A stretch of 33,539 nucleotides of DNA from DATJFQ01 sp035495555 (GCA_035495555.1 DATJFQ010000034.1:1-33539), one strand, 5' to 3'. Positions 26,102-33,539 are shown, counted from the first letter of the stretch. Program-made: numbers and translations. Notes: generated by a model not told the origin, from the letters alone.

Positions 26102-29100
26102 TCAGAACTGCAGCCGGAAGCCGAGCTGCGCCTGGAACGGGGCGGAGCGCAGCGCGCTGTTCAGGAGGTAGTTTCCGTTCGCATCCTTGACCTGCCCGAA
26201 CGTTGCCGGAGGCGCTTGGCTGACGAGCGTCCCGTTCTGCATCGCCACGCCGGGACCGTACACCATGTTCGCGGAACCGATTTCGACGTTGGCGGCGTTG
26301 AACAGGTTGAAGAGCTCGAGCGAGAGCGTTCCGCGCGTGCGGCCCGCCAGCGCGAAGCTGCGCTCCGCGCGCAGATCGACTTCCGAATAGCTCGTGTTCC
26401 GAAACGTGTTCCGCGCGATGACGCTGCCGTCGATGACGGGACGATCGCGGAGGACGCCGTCCTTGTTCAAATCGCTGCCGACGCTCGCGCTGAACGGGCG
26501 TCCCGAGTTCACCCGGACCGTGGCCGCGAGATTGAGCTGGAAGGGCAGCGAGACGGTGCCGTCCGCCGCGAACTGATGCCGCTGGTCGATGTTCGACCAG
26601 TTGTACTCGTTCGCGAGGTTGTACGCATCGTCGAAAACCACGCCGCTGATGCCGCGTTCCGTGTCGTCGGCGCTCTTGCTGAAGCCGAGCGTGTAATACG
26701 CGTCGAACGTGAACGTGCCGCGCTTCGCCGTCAGCGATGCCGTCATGCCGTGATAGTTCGAGTGGGCGGTCGATTCCGTGACCTGCACCACGCCGAACTG
26801 CGGGTAGGGACGGGCGGCGGTGTTGTAGATCGGGCGGCCCGTCGCGTCGGCGGTCGGCGGCGCAAGGTTCACGTTGCGCACGCGCGCAATCCGCGACGTA
26901 TTGATGTTCGTGAAATCGAGACCGGCCGTCAGACCGTTCGCCAGCTGATGTTCGACGCCGACGCGCACGTGGACCGCGCGGGGCAGCCGGAAATTCGGAT
27001 CGACGTAGTTGAGCGTCTGGCCGATGCGGCGATCCGGCGCGACGAGCTGGTTCAGTTGCGCCGCCGTCAGCGTCGGCAGGTGCGACGGATCCGCCGTCGT
27101 CAGATCGGTGCCAAACGAACGGAACGCGTCCACGACGGCATTCGGGTTGGCCCCGGTCGTGATGGTGACGGCGCTGTTCAGCTCGGGATTCCCACCGTTG
27201 CCGAGAATGGACTGTTCGAGCGCGGGCATGTACGGCGCCGCATAGAACAGACCTCCCGCGGCGCGGACGACGGTGCGTCCGTTGTGTGCCGGATCCCACG
27301 CCAGACCGATCCGCGGCGCGATCAGATCCTTGTCATCGGGAATCGACGTGGCAAGCGGAAACCGGTTGGCGGGTACCGTCGCGGCGGCATAGTCCGGCAG
27401 ATACGCCAGTTCGTACCGCAGACCCGGACTGACCGTCACCGCCGAACCGAGGCGCCACTCGTCCTGCACGTAGATCGCCATCTGGGTGATCCGGGCGTTC
27501 ACGTCGCCGCTGCCGGCGAACTGCTGATACTGAAACGGCTTTCGGGCGGCGAAGTCCGCGAGGCTGTTGAACGTGTAGATGCCGTTGGCGCCGGGATTGA
27601 AGGTCGTCTTCCCGTTCACGCTGTCGAAATCGACGCCGATTTTCGCCGTGTGAGCGCCGGTCACGAAGGACACGTTATCGACAAACTGCAGGCGCACGTC
27701 GCTGAACCGGTAGCCGATGTTCCCGTAGCTGAGACCCGTGGCCTGTGGTCCATAGATCGCGACCGTCGCACCCTGATTCCGTACGGTGACCTCCGGACCG
27801 ACGGTGCCGTTGTTCCAGGGACGGTATTCGTGCGTCACCTGCGCGCGGGCTTCGTTGAGGAAACGCGACGAGAGCACCGACGAGAGCTGCATCGCTCCGG
27901 TGAGATCGTTCCGGTTCGTCAGCAGCGCCTGATTGGACAGCGCGCGATTGGTGATGGAATCCGCACCCAGACCTTGCGTCAGCACGATGGAGCCGACGTT
28001 GTCGGTGACCCGGTTGCGCACGTAATCGAAGCGGCCCATGAGCGAGTGGCGCTCACCGGCGCGCTGATCGATGCGCGCGACGACCGATTCCGACTGACTG
28101 AGCGCCTGCGAGCCACCCTCCGGCGCCGCCGCCAGCAGGTCCTGAGCCGCGGCCGTGCCTCGCAGGCGCTGCGCATCCAGCGCGGTGTAGAGGATCTGAA
28201 CGGGCTTCGTGTTCCGCTGGAATTCTGGCGCGAGAAAGAAGAACGTGCGGTCTTGCCTGATGGCGCCGCCGGCAGACGCGCCGAACTGCTGTCCGACGCC
28301 GATGGCCTGACGGCCGAACGGGTCGGCCTTCGTCATGCCGTCGTTGCGGAACAGGTAAAAGCCCGTGCCGCGCAGGACGTTCGTGCCCGATTTCGTCGAC
28401 ATGTTGATGATGCCGCCGGTCGATCGGCCGAATTCCGCGGAGAAGGTGCTGCGGAGCACCTGGAACTCCTGCAGCGCCTCGATGCTGAACGTGGGCGAGA
28501 ACTCGACGTGTCCGCACCAGTGCGTATTCGTGTAGTCGCCGCCGTCCACGGTGATGTTGGTGTAGATGCCTTTCTGCCCGGAGATCGCGAACCCTCCGCA
28601 CTCCGGCTCGATTTGCGTTGCCGGCGTGAGGAGGAACAGCGATCGGACCCGGCGCCCCGGCGCGGGAAGACTCTGGAGCTGCATCGCGGTGAGCACGGCC
28701 TTGCCGTCCGCGGCGGTCGCTTCGGCGATGCCCGTCGCCACCTCCACGTTCTCGGCGACACCCGCCACGCCGAGCGTGACGTTGGCGGTCACGGATGTGC
28801 CCATGCGGACGGCAACCGTTTCCGTCGCCGGCGCGAACCCCGTCGATTCGACGGTGATCTCGAATGTCCCCAGCGGGAGCTGCGACACGGCGTACCTGCC
28901 GGTCGAATCGCTCATCGTCTTACGCACCAGATTCGTCTCGGTGCCTCGGACCGTCACCGCCGCGTTGACGACCGCCGCGCCGGAGCCGTCGACGATCTGT
29001 CCGATGATTTCACCGGTCGGCCCGGCCGCCTGCGCTCTCGCGGCGGCCGGATGGATTGCGACGAGCGCCGCAAGCGCCGCGACGAATTGCACGTTCTTCC

Positions 29101-29119
29101 AGATCTCTTTGATGGCCAT
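26102..29119 (-). CDS. TonB-dependent receptor 2 (Oar-like)
   Basis: 1005 residues. Signal peptide (ending AAARAQ), a CarboxypepD_reg-like domain (GEIIGQIVDGSGAAVVNAAVTVRG), plug with LQSLPAPGRRVRSLFLLTPATQ and FQVLRSTFSAEFGRSTGG, then an outer-membrane barrel ending in AQLGFRLQF. Two Cys in the plug region (PECGGF and HWCGHVEF) are rare in such receptors and could form a disulfide, which fits with the thioredoxin-like gene just downstream. The start is ATG 29119, with GGAGG ten bases upstream and a run of G next to the ATG. It follows a 115-base leader with several possible hairpins. Ligand unknown. Confidence 0.95.
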   Translation of the reverse strand: MAIKEIWKNVQFVAALAALVAIHPAAARAQAAGPTGEIIGQIVDGSGAAVVNAAVTVRGTETNLVRKTMSDSTGRYAVSQLPLGTFEITVESTGFAPATETVAVRMGTSVTANVTLGVAGVAENVEVATGIAEATAADGKAVLTAMQLQSLPAPGRRVRSLFLLTPATQIEPECGGFAISGQKGIYTNITVDGGDYTNTHWCGHVEFSPTFSIEALQEFQVLRSTFSAEFGRSTGGIINMSTKSGTNVLRGTGFYLFRNDGMTKADPFGRQAIGVGQQFGASAGGAIRQDRTFFFLAPEFQRNTKPVQILYTALDAQRLRGTAAAQDLLAAAPEGGSQALSQSESVVARIDQRAGERHSLMGRFDYVRNRVTDNVGSIVLTQGLGADSITNRALSNQALLTNRNDLTGAMQLSSVLSSRFLNEARAQVTHEYRPWNNGTVGPEVTVRNQGATVAIYGPQATGLSYGNIGYRFSDVRLQFVDNVSFVTGAHTAKIGVDFDSVNGKTTFNPGANGIYTFNSLADFAARKPFQYQQFAGSGDVNARITQMAIYVQDEWRLGSAVTVSPGLRYELAYLPDYAAATVPANRFPLATSIPDDKDLIAPRIGLAWDPAHNGRTVVRAAGGLFYAAPYMPALEQSILGNGGNPELNSAVTITTGANPNAVVDAFRSFGTDLTTADPSHLPTLTAAQLNQLVAPDRRIGQTLNYVDPNFRLPRAVHVRVGVEHQLANGLTAGLDFTNINTSRIARVRNVNLAPPTADATGRPIYNTAARPYPQFGVVQVTESTAHSNYHGMTASLTAKRGTFTFDAYYTLGFSKSADDTERGISGVVFDDAYNLANEYNWSNIDQRHQFAADGTVSLPFQLNLAATVRVNSGRPFSASVGSDLNKDGVLRDRPVIDGSVIARNTFRNTSYSEVDLRAERSFALAGRTRGTLSLELFNLFNAANVEIGSANMVYGPGVAMQNGTLVSQAPPATFGQVKDANGNYLLNSALRSAPFQAQLGFRLQF

Positions 29120-29167
29120 ATCCCCCGAACCTCCACTGCACGTTCACCCACATCCACACACACACCC

Positions 29168-29232
29168 CCGGCGATCAGCCGGTTGTTGCCTGGCAGTCGG
29201 GCTTTCCACGGTCCAGGCTGCTCGAAGCAGCC
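29168..29232 (-). promoter_or_regulatory. Structured leader of TonB receptor 2 with competing hairpins
   Basis: Three stems are visible. Stem A pairs 29216-29222 with 29226-29232 (7 bp, GGCTGCT/AGCAGCC), starting three bases after the upstream gene stop. Stem B pairs 29188-29193 with 29213-29218 (GCCTGG/CCAGGC). Stem C pairs 29168-29172 with 29178-29182 (CCGGC/GCCGG). A and B share 29216-29218 and so exclude each other, as in attenuators or riboswitches. Read on the minus strand, GGCAAC, stem C and GGUG come in that order, faintly like the 3' half of SAM-I-type aptamers, but the rest of that aptamer is not seen. Confidence 0.4.
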
Positions 29233-29234
29233 CG

Positions 29235-29582
29235 CTAGGCTTTGGGGGGAGGCGATCCGCGATCGAGTGCGGGCTGCGCGTACGCGGCGGAGTACACACG
29301 TGCGAACGGTTCGGACATCACGGCGAACGGAAGCGAGGGTGCATCAGGCAGGACGGCCGCGGCAGACCCGAGCGCGTACGCGCAGGTCGGATCCTGCACG
29401 AACGCGCAGCGCGTCCGCTTGGCCGTCGGATGCGTTGAACAGAACGTCTGGCACGCGAGCGGATCGTCGGACCCGAGCGACGCGCCGGCCGCCGGCGGTT
29501 CGATCACGCACACGATCCGCACGCCGCTCAGCGGCGACACCGCCAGCAGGGCACAAACCACGAGCGCTCTGGTCCACGACAT
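29235..29582 (-). CDS. Small exported Cys-containing protein, unrecognised
   Basis: 115 residues with a convincing signal peptide (MSWTRALVVCALLAVSPLSG). The mature part has five Cys: C25, C44 and C48 (CQTFC), C59 and C67. The rest is Ala/Pro-rich and ends in GSPPPKA. I do not recognise the family. It is the first gene of an operon with TonB receptor 2 and an exported thioredoxin-like protein, so its disulfides may be handled by the latter, and it may be a surface or periplasmic accessory to the receptor. ATG 29582 has no strong ribosome site, and it is 46 bases from the operator at 29628. An open frame on the other strand (29242-29643) is less likely because it lacks a signal or family. Confidence 0.6.
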   Translation of the reverse strand: MSWTRALVVCALLAVSPLSGVRIVCVIEPPAAGASLGSDDPLACQTFCSTHPTAKRTRCAFVQDPTCAYALGSAAAVLPDAPSLPFAVMSEPFARVYSAAYAQPALDRGSPPPKA

Positions 29583-29627
29583 CGAATCAGCGGACGATAC
29601 ACGCGGCCTGCGGCGGTGTCAACTCAA

Positions 29628-29638
29628 TGGTCTGACCT
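29628..29638. promoter_or_regulatory. FadR/GntR-type operator TGGTCTGACCT (site 3)
   Basis: Ten of eleven bases of the TGGTCYGACCA palindrome, with the same flank CTCAA as site 1. It lies between the divergent small exported protein gene (46 bases) and the FAD hydroxylase gene (30 bases). TTTGATACG at 29645-29653 may be the -10 of the hydroxylase gene; its message would then have an almost absent leader. Confidence 0.55.
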
Positions 29639-29667
29639 TCTGAATTTGATACGCTTGCCCGCCGCGT

Positions 29668-31287
29668 ATGCAGACCGACGTACTCATCGTGGGGGCAGGC
29701 CCCGTCGGCTTGACCCTCGCGCTCGACCTGGGGCGCCGCGGCGTCACGTGCCTCCTGATCGAGCAGAAGCCGGCGCCCGAGTTCCTGCCCAAGATGGAAC
29801 GCTGCAACGCGCGCACGATGGAGATCTTCCGGCGACTGGGCGTCGCCGATTCGATCCGGCAGGCCGGACTGGCGGCGAACGTCCCCATGGACGTATTCAT
29901 CGTGCTGGCGATGAACGAGCCGCCGCTGCTCCGGCTGCCGTACCCATCCGTGGACGCAGCCCGGGCACAGATCGCGGCGTGCAACGACGGCACCATGCCG
30001 CGCGAGCCCTATCAGCTCATCTCGCAGTACACGCTCGAACCGGTGTTGAAGACAGAGGTCGAGCGGCAGCCGTCGGTGGTGGTCCTGTACGGGTGCCGTT
30101 TCGAGTCGCTCGCCCAGCGGTCCGACGGCGTGTCCGTCGTCGCGCGCGCGGAGCAGGGAGACGCGGTCGCGATCGAGGCGAAGTATGTCGTCGGATGCGA
30201 CGGAGGCGGGAGTCCGGTTCGCAAACAGCTCGGCATCACGCTGCGCGGCGAAGGCGATCTGCTTCGGTTGTTTCAGGCGTTGTACTTCTGCCCGGAACTC
30301 TACGATCGAATACCGATCGGGCCTGGTCCCGGCCACGGCCGTCACTACCACGTCGCGGACGCGCAGTCGACGTTCCTCATCATGCAGGACTCGACGAAGC
30401 ACTGGACGCTGCACGCCACCGTGCAGAACGCGGCGGCGATGCGGGCGCGGTTCGAGCGCACGATCGGTGTACCCATCGCTTACGAGATGCTGTACGCCGG
30501 CGAGTGGAAACAGAACCTGCTCCTCGCGGATCGCTACCGCCGCGGGCGGGTCTTCCTGGCAGGCGACTCAGCCCATCTGATGATCCCGACGGGCGGTCTG
30601 GGCATGAACACCGGCGTCGGGGATGCCATCGACCTCTCATGGAAGCTCGCCGCGATCCTGCAGGGATGGGGCGGGCCGGCGCTGCTCGACTCTTACGAGG
30701 TGGAACGGCGCCAGATTGGCGATCGGAACGTCGGAGCATCGCGCTATGCATCGCTCGGTCGGCGCAAGTGGCGCGCGCAATACCGGCCGGAGATTCGCGA
30801 CGCGACGCCTGAGGGACGCGCGGCGCGCGCGGCGCTCGCCAGCGTCGCGGACGTGGAGCAGCGAAAAACGAACGAGATGATCGGCGCCGAATTGGGCTAT
30901 CGCTACGTCGGCTCGCCGATCATCGTGGACGAACCCGGCGGTCCCGAGCAGCGGTTCCGTGAGTACGTCCCCACGACCTGGCCGGGCACGCGTTTGCCTC
31001 ACGTCTGGCTGGCGGACGGCGTCTCCGTCCATGACCGTATCGCAGACGGCTACACACTGCTGCAATTCGCGGATTGTGATGGTGTCCGACTGCTGCCCGA
31101 GGCCATGGCGGAGCTCGGCGCGCCGTGCGCGACACTCAGGCTGTCGTCGGATGCCGCACGTCAGGTCTACGGATACGATCTGCTCCTCGTCCGCCCGGAC
31201 CTGCACGTGGCCTGGCGCGGCAATCGGGCGCCCGACAATCCTGGCGAAATCAGCCGCCTGGTCACGGGACACGCGAAACCCATATGA
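29668..31287 (+). CDS. FAD-dependent aromatic hydroxylase (flavoprotein monooxygenase, PheA/MhpA type)
   Basis: 539 residues with the three FAD/NAD(P)H marks of class A flavoprotein hydroxylases: the Rossmann motif VLIVGAGPVGLTLALDL at the N-terminus, the DG motif VVGCDGGGSPVRKQLGI at about 170, and the GD motif GRVFLAGDSAHLMIPTGGLGMNTG at about 295. A C-terminal thioredoxin-like domain (from about 430) is as in phenol and 3-hydroxyphenylpropionate hydroxylases. It should add one oxygen atom to an aromatic ring using NAD(P)H and O2 in the cytosol. Its ATG overlaps no ribosome site and may be nearly leaderless. Its stop overlaps the start of the amidohydrolase gene (ATGA), so the two products probably act in sequence. 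Polyketide-type hydroxylases share this layout, but the catabolic setting favours degradation. Confidence 0.93.
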   Translation: MQTDVLIVGAGPVGLTLALDLGRRGVTCLLIEQKPAPEFLPKMERCNARTMEIFRRLGVADSIRQAGLAANVPMDVFIVLAMNEPPLLRLPYPSVDAARAQIAACNDGTMPREPYQLISQYTLEPVLKTEVERQPSVVVLYGCRFESLAQRSDGVSVVARAEQGDAVAIEAKYVVGCDGGGSPVRKQLGITLRGEGDLLRLFQALYFCPELYDRIPIGPGPGHGRHYHVADAQSTFLIMQDSTKHWTLHATVQNAAAMRARFERTIGVPIAYEMLYAGEWKQNLLLADRYRRGRVFLAGDSAHLMIPTGGLGMNTGVGDAIDLSWKLAAILQGWGGPALLDSYEVERRQIGDRNVGASRYASLGRRKWRAQYRPEIRDATPEGRAARAALASVADVEQRKTNEMIGAELGYRYVGSPIIVDEPGGPEQRFREYVPTTWPGTRLPHVWLADGVSVHDRIADGYTLLQFADCDGVRLLPEAMAELGAPCATLRLSSDAARQVYGYDLLLVRPDLHVAWRGNRAPDNPGEISRLVTGHAKPI

Positions 31288-32303
31288 CCTTGAAAATCGA
31301 CGTCTTCAATCACATCTTCCCGCAGCCGTTCTTCGAGCGCCTCCAGCAGGTCGCCGTCAACCGCGGCGCCATCAAGCGGTGGCTGCACATTCCGTTTCTG
31401 TACGACCTCGACGTGCGGTTCCGGATGCTCGAGGAATTCGGCGACGACTACCGGCAGATTCTGTCGTTGTCCGCACCGCCGATTGAGTCCATCAATCCAG
31501 ACCCGCAGATCACCCTGGACCTGGCGCGGCTCGCCAACGACACGCAGGCGGAGCTGGTGCGCAAGCATTCCGATCGGTTTCCCGGCTTCATCGCGTCGCT
31601 GCCCCTGAACGATCCCGACGCGAGCGTGATCGAACTGGAGCGCGCCGTCACCGAGCTGGACGCGCTCGGCGTGCAGGTCTTCTCGAACGTCAACGGTCTG
31701 CCGTTGGACGACGAGCGCTTCTTTCCGCTGTTCGAGGCCGCGCACCGCCTGCAGCGGCCGGTCCTGCTGCACCCTGCGCGCGGCGCGAAGTTCGCCGACT
31801 ACCCGGGGGAGGAGAAGTCGAAGTACGAGATCTGGTGGACGTTTGGATGGCCGTACGAGACGAGCGCGGCCATGCAGCGCCTCATTTTCTCGAGGCTCTT
31901 CGACCGCCTGCCGGGCATTCGCATCGTCGCGCATCACCTCGGCGCCATGGTGCCGTACTTCGAGGGCCGCGTCGGATTCGGGCTCGATCAGCTCGGCGCC
32001 CGCACGGCGGACGAGGACTACGAGGCGCTGCGCCGCTCGCTCCCGCGGCGTCCGATCGACTACTTCAAGATGTTCTGGGCCGATACCGCCGTGTTCGGGA
32101 GCCGGCCCGCGACGATCTGCGGGCTGTCGTTCTTCGGCACCGACCAGGTCGTGTTTGCGTCGGACGCGCCGTTCGACCCCGAAGGCGGACCGATGTATAT
32201 CCGCGAGACGATCAAGGTGATCGACGGTTTGGACATCAGCGGCGCGGATCGGCGCAAGATCTATCAGACCAACGCGGAGCGGCTGTTCCGGCGCAGTTTC
32301 TAA
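31284..32303 (+). CDS. Amidohydrolase-2 family protein (ACMSD/LigW-like decarboxylase or hydrolase)
   Basis: 339 residues with the TIM-barrel of amidohydrolase_2. Metal-site residues visible are H163 (VLLHPARG), H217 or H218 (IVAHHLGAMVP) and D294 (FASDAPFDPEGG). The N-terminal HxH of ACMSD-type enzymes is changed: DVFNHIFP keeps H10 but has F8 in place of the first His. Relatives remove a carboxyl group from aromatic or semialdehyde acids (aminocarboxymuconate semialdehyde, gamma-resorcylate, 5-carboxyvanillate). It starts at ATG 31284 overlapping the hydroxylase stop, so a hydroxylation followed by decarboxylation or ring-product cleavage is the simple reading. Cytosolic. Confidence 0.9.
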   Translation: MTLKIDVFNHIFPQPFFERLQQVAVNRGAIKRWLHIPFLYDLDVRFRMLEEFGDDYRQILSLSAPPIESINPDPQITLDLARLANDTQAELVRKHSDRFPGFIASLPLNDPDASVIELERAVTELDALGVQVFSNVNGLPLDDERFFPLFEAAHRLQRPVLLHPARGAKFADYPGEEKSKYEIWWTFGWPYETSAAMQRLIFSRLFDRLPGIRIVAHHLGAMVPYFEGRVGFGLDQLGARTADEDYEALRRSLPRRPIDYFKMFWADTAVFGSRPATICGLSFFGTDQVVFASDAPFDPEGGPMYIRETIKVIDGLDISGADRRKIYQTNAERLFRRSF

Positions 32304-32309
32304 ACGGTG

Positions 32310-32365
32310 AATTGTAGATTGCAGATTGATTTTCAAATTGTTCATTTAATCTGCAATCTGCAATT
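32310..32365. terminator. 18-bp inverted repeat made of heptamers; two-way terminator between convergent genes
   Basis: AATTGTAGATTGCAGATT (32310-32327) pairs with AATCTGCAATCTGCAATT (32348-32365) over 18 positions, one of them a G-U wobble in RNA, around a 20-base loop. Each arm is itself two 7-bp units (gtagatt, gcagatt; aatctgc, aatctgc). It begins six bases after the amidohydrolase stop and ends one base before the stop of the minus-strand gene. The region is strikingly AT-rich for this window, with TTTT after the right arm and short A/T runs in the loop. Confidence 0.7.
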
Positions 32366-32366
32366 T

Positions 32367-33518
32367 TCAAGTCTTGTGCGCCGCGCGTTCCTCGGCGGCG
32401 TGCTGGAACCCCGTGTTCGCAACCGGCACGCCCGCGTAGATCGCGGCCTGAAGCAGCACCTCCTCGAGATCGCACCATTCCAGCTCCGAGGCGAATCCGG
32501 TGCGCAGGTGGAGGCGGAACTCTTCCCAGCGGCCGAGCGCCGCGGTCATGGCGAGCACGAGCAAACGCCGCGTGCGGATGTCGAGCCCGGGCCGCGTCCA
32601 GATCGAGCCCCACGCGTACCGCGTGATGAGTTCCTGGAATGCCGCGGATGCGGGCGACGCGCTCGCGCGATCGACGTGGGCGTCGCCGAGGATGCGGCGT
32701 CGCACCTCGAGACCGTCCGCGTAGCTGTCGTGGTCGTGCGCGGCCAGCAGAAACCGCACGACGGCCGCGGTGAACGATCTCGGCCGCTCCAGATTCGAGA
32801 GGTGCGCCGCGGAGAGCCGGACGACCGTCGCGTGCGGAAGACCCGCGGCCAGCGCGTCTCCGTGACCCTTCCACGGCAGCGACACGTCGTGCTCGCCGTC
32901 GATGATGAGCGCGGGGCTCTGAATGCGCGGCAGCACGCCCGTCAAGTCCATGTCCCGCACCGCGGCGCACGCGCCGGCATACCCGACCGGATCTGTGGCG
33001 AGCAGCGTCCGCCGCGCTTCCGCGACCGCCGGGCCGCCACCCGCCAGGTGCGCAGGTGAAAAGAACCGCCCCATCACCTCGTCCGCAACGGCCGCCATCC
33101 CGCTGGCGAGAACCGTCTGTCGTCGGCGTTCCATCCGTTCGAAACCGGGAAGCGGCGACGTGTTTGCGAGGACGATGGCCGTGACACGCGTCGGCGCGTT
33201 GGCCGCGAGCCACTGCGCGATCATGCCGCCGAGCGACAGGCCGCAGAACGCGAACCGCGTGATGCCGATCTCGTCGGCGAGCCTGAGCACGTCCTGCCCG
33301 AGGTCCGCAACCGCATAGTCGCCGGGAGTCACACCGGACGCGCCATGGCCGCGGATGTCGTACCGCACCACGCGGAAGTGCGGGGCGAGCGCTTCGGCCT
33401 GCGCATCCCACATGCCGTGGTCCTGGCCGAGCGAGTGCGACAGGAACAGCGGCGGCCTGTCCTCCTCGCCGTGGACGCGATAGAAACAGCGGGCGGGTCC
33501 GTTCTGAAAAACCGGCAT
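32367..33518 (-). CDS. pcaL: Fused 3-oxoadipate enol-lactonase/4-carboxymuconolactone decarboxylase
   Basis: 383 residues with two domains. Residues 1 to about 260 are an alpha/beta hydrolase with PLFLSHSLGQDHGMWDA (oxyanion region), nucleophile S95 in FCGLSLGGMIAQ, acid in IDGEHDVSLP and His in SAAHLSNLERP: the PcaD type. From about 270 a CMD domain follows, with WTRPGLDIRTRRLLVLAM and DLEEVLLQAAIYAGVPVANTGF, as in PcaC. Such fusions (PcaL) carry out two successive late steps of the protocatechuate branch of the beta-ketoadipate pathway in the cytosol. This supports aromatic acid breakdown as the theme of the neighbouring genes. No other pca gene is in view; any upstream partners would lie beyond the right edge on this strand. 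Confidence 0.92.
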   Translation of the reverse strand: MPVFQNGPARCFYRVHGEEDRPPLFLSHSLGQDHGMWDAQAEALAPHFRVVRYDIRGHGASGVTPGDYAVADLGQDVLRLADEIGITRFAFCGLSLGGMIAQWLAANAPTRVTAIVLANTSPLPGFERMERRRQTVLASGMAAVADEVMGRFFSPAHLAGGGPAVAEARRTLLATDPVGYAGACAAVRDMDLTGVLPRIQSPALIIDGEHDVSLPWKGHGDALAAGLPHATVVRLSAAHLSNLERPRSFTAAVVRFLLAAHDHDSYADGLEVRRRILGDAHVDRASASPASAAFQELITRYAWGSIWTRPGLDIRTRRLLVLAMTAALGRWEEFRLHLRTGFASELEWCDLEEVLLQAAIYAGVPVANTGFQHAAEERAAHKT

Positions 33519-33539
33519 CGATTACTCGCTTGCGTCGCC

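Noticed and set aside
29120..29234. Cobalamin riboswitch upstream of a TonB receptor
   Set aside because: No GCCACTG box or B12-box can be found; only generic stems are present, so no class is assigned.
26216..29635. A 1139-codon open frame on the plus strand
   Set aside because: It is antisense to TonB receptor 2, is dominated by Arg, Asp, Val and Ala as expected of the opposite strand of a GC-rich gene, and shows no domain or signal peptide.

Overview
This GC-rich chromosomal segment probably comes from an Acidobacteriota member, perhaps Vicinamibacteria-like. The clues are two Oar-like TonB-dependent receptors with a carboxypeptidase-regulatory N-terminal domain, an exported DPP-IV-like S9 peptidase, a secreted amidase, a gluconate-dehydrogenase-type subunit 3/GMC pair, and 7-bp tandem repeats between genes. 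The taxonomic call is an inference from gene content, not from a marker gene. I see no rRNA, tRNA, insertion sequence, phage gene or CRISPR array.

Left part (1-10.5 kb): the 3' end of a phosphoesterase-family gene; pnuC (minus strand) divergent from a DinB-fold gene; a secreted amidase (minus) divergent from recQ; then a tight plus-strand operon of S9/DPP-IV peptidase, DUF1330 protein, Tat-exported dehydrogenase subunit 3 and GMC oxidoreductase, whose last three genes overlap by 4 bases. Short 7-bp-period repeat arrays lie at transcription-unit borders here and recur near 19.1 and 32.3 kb.

Middle and right part (10.5-33.5 kb): an accessory import/catabolism/efflux region. TonB receptor 1 (minus) is divergent from a plus-strand series of a lipoprotein with faint M29/NicX-like similarity, an SLC13-like carrier, a PanB-like protein lacking the catalytic Glu, and an alpha/beta hydrolase with a Cys nucleophile. 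A minus-strand operon follows: RND adaptor lipoprotein, RND permease, and a cytosolic 4,5-dihydroxyphthalate-decarboxylase-like protein. Divergent from it is a class II aldolase-fold protein. Then come a minus-strand operon (small Cys-containing exported protein, TonB receptor 2, exported thioredoxin-like protein) and, divergent, an FAD aromatic hydroxylase overlapping an ACMSD-like amidohydrolase. The window ends in a minus-strand fused PcaD-PcaC enzyme of the beta-ketoadipate pathway.

The best candidate for a new system is how the 10.5-32.3 kb genes are tied together. All three of the main divergent intergenic regions (13.72-13.89, 24.49-24.56, 29.58-29.67 kb) carry a TGGTCYGACC(A) palindrome with a shared left flank. 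It matches the operator class of FadR-type GntR regulators. One outside GntR repressor could therefore control two outer-membrane receptors, an inner-membrane carrier, an RND pump and several hydroxylase/decarboxylase/hydrolase enzymes. That would make this a regulon for uptake, breakdown and export of an aromatic or heteroaromatic acid. The substrate cannot be read from the sequence.
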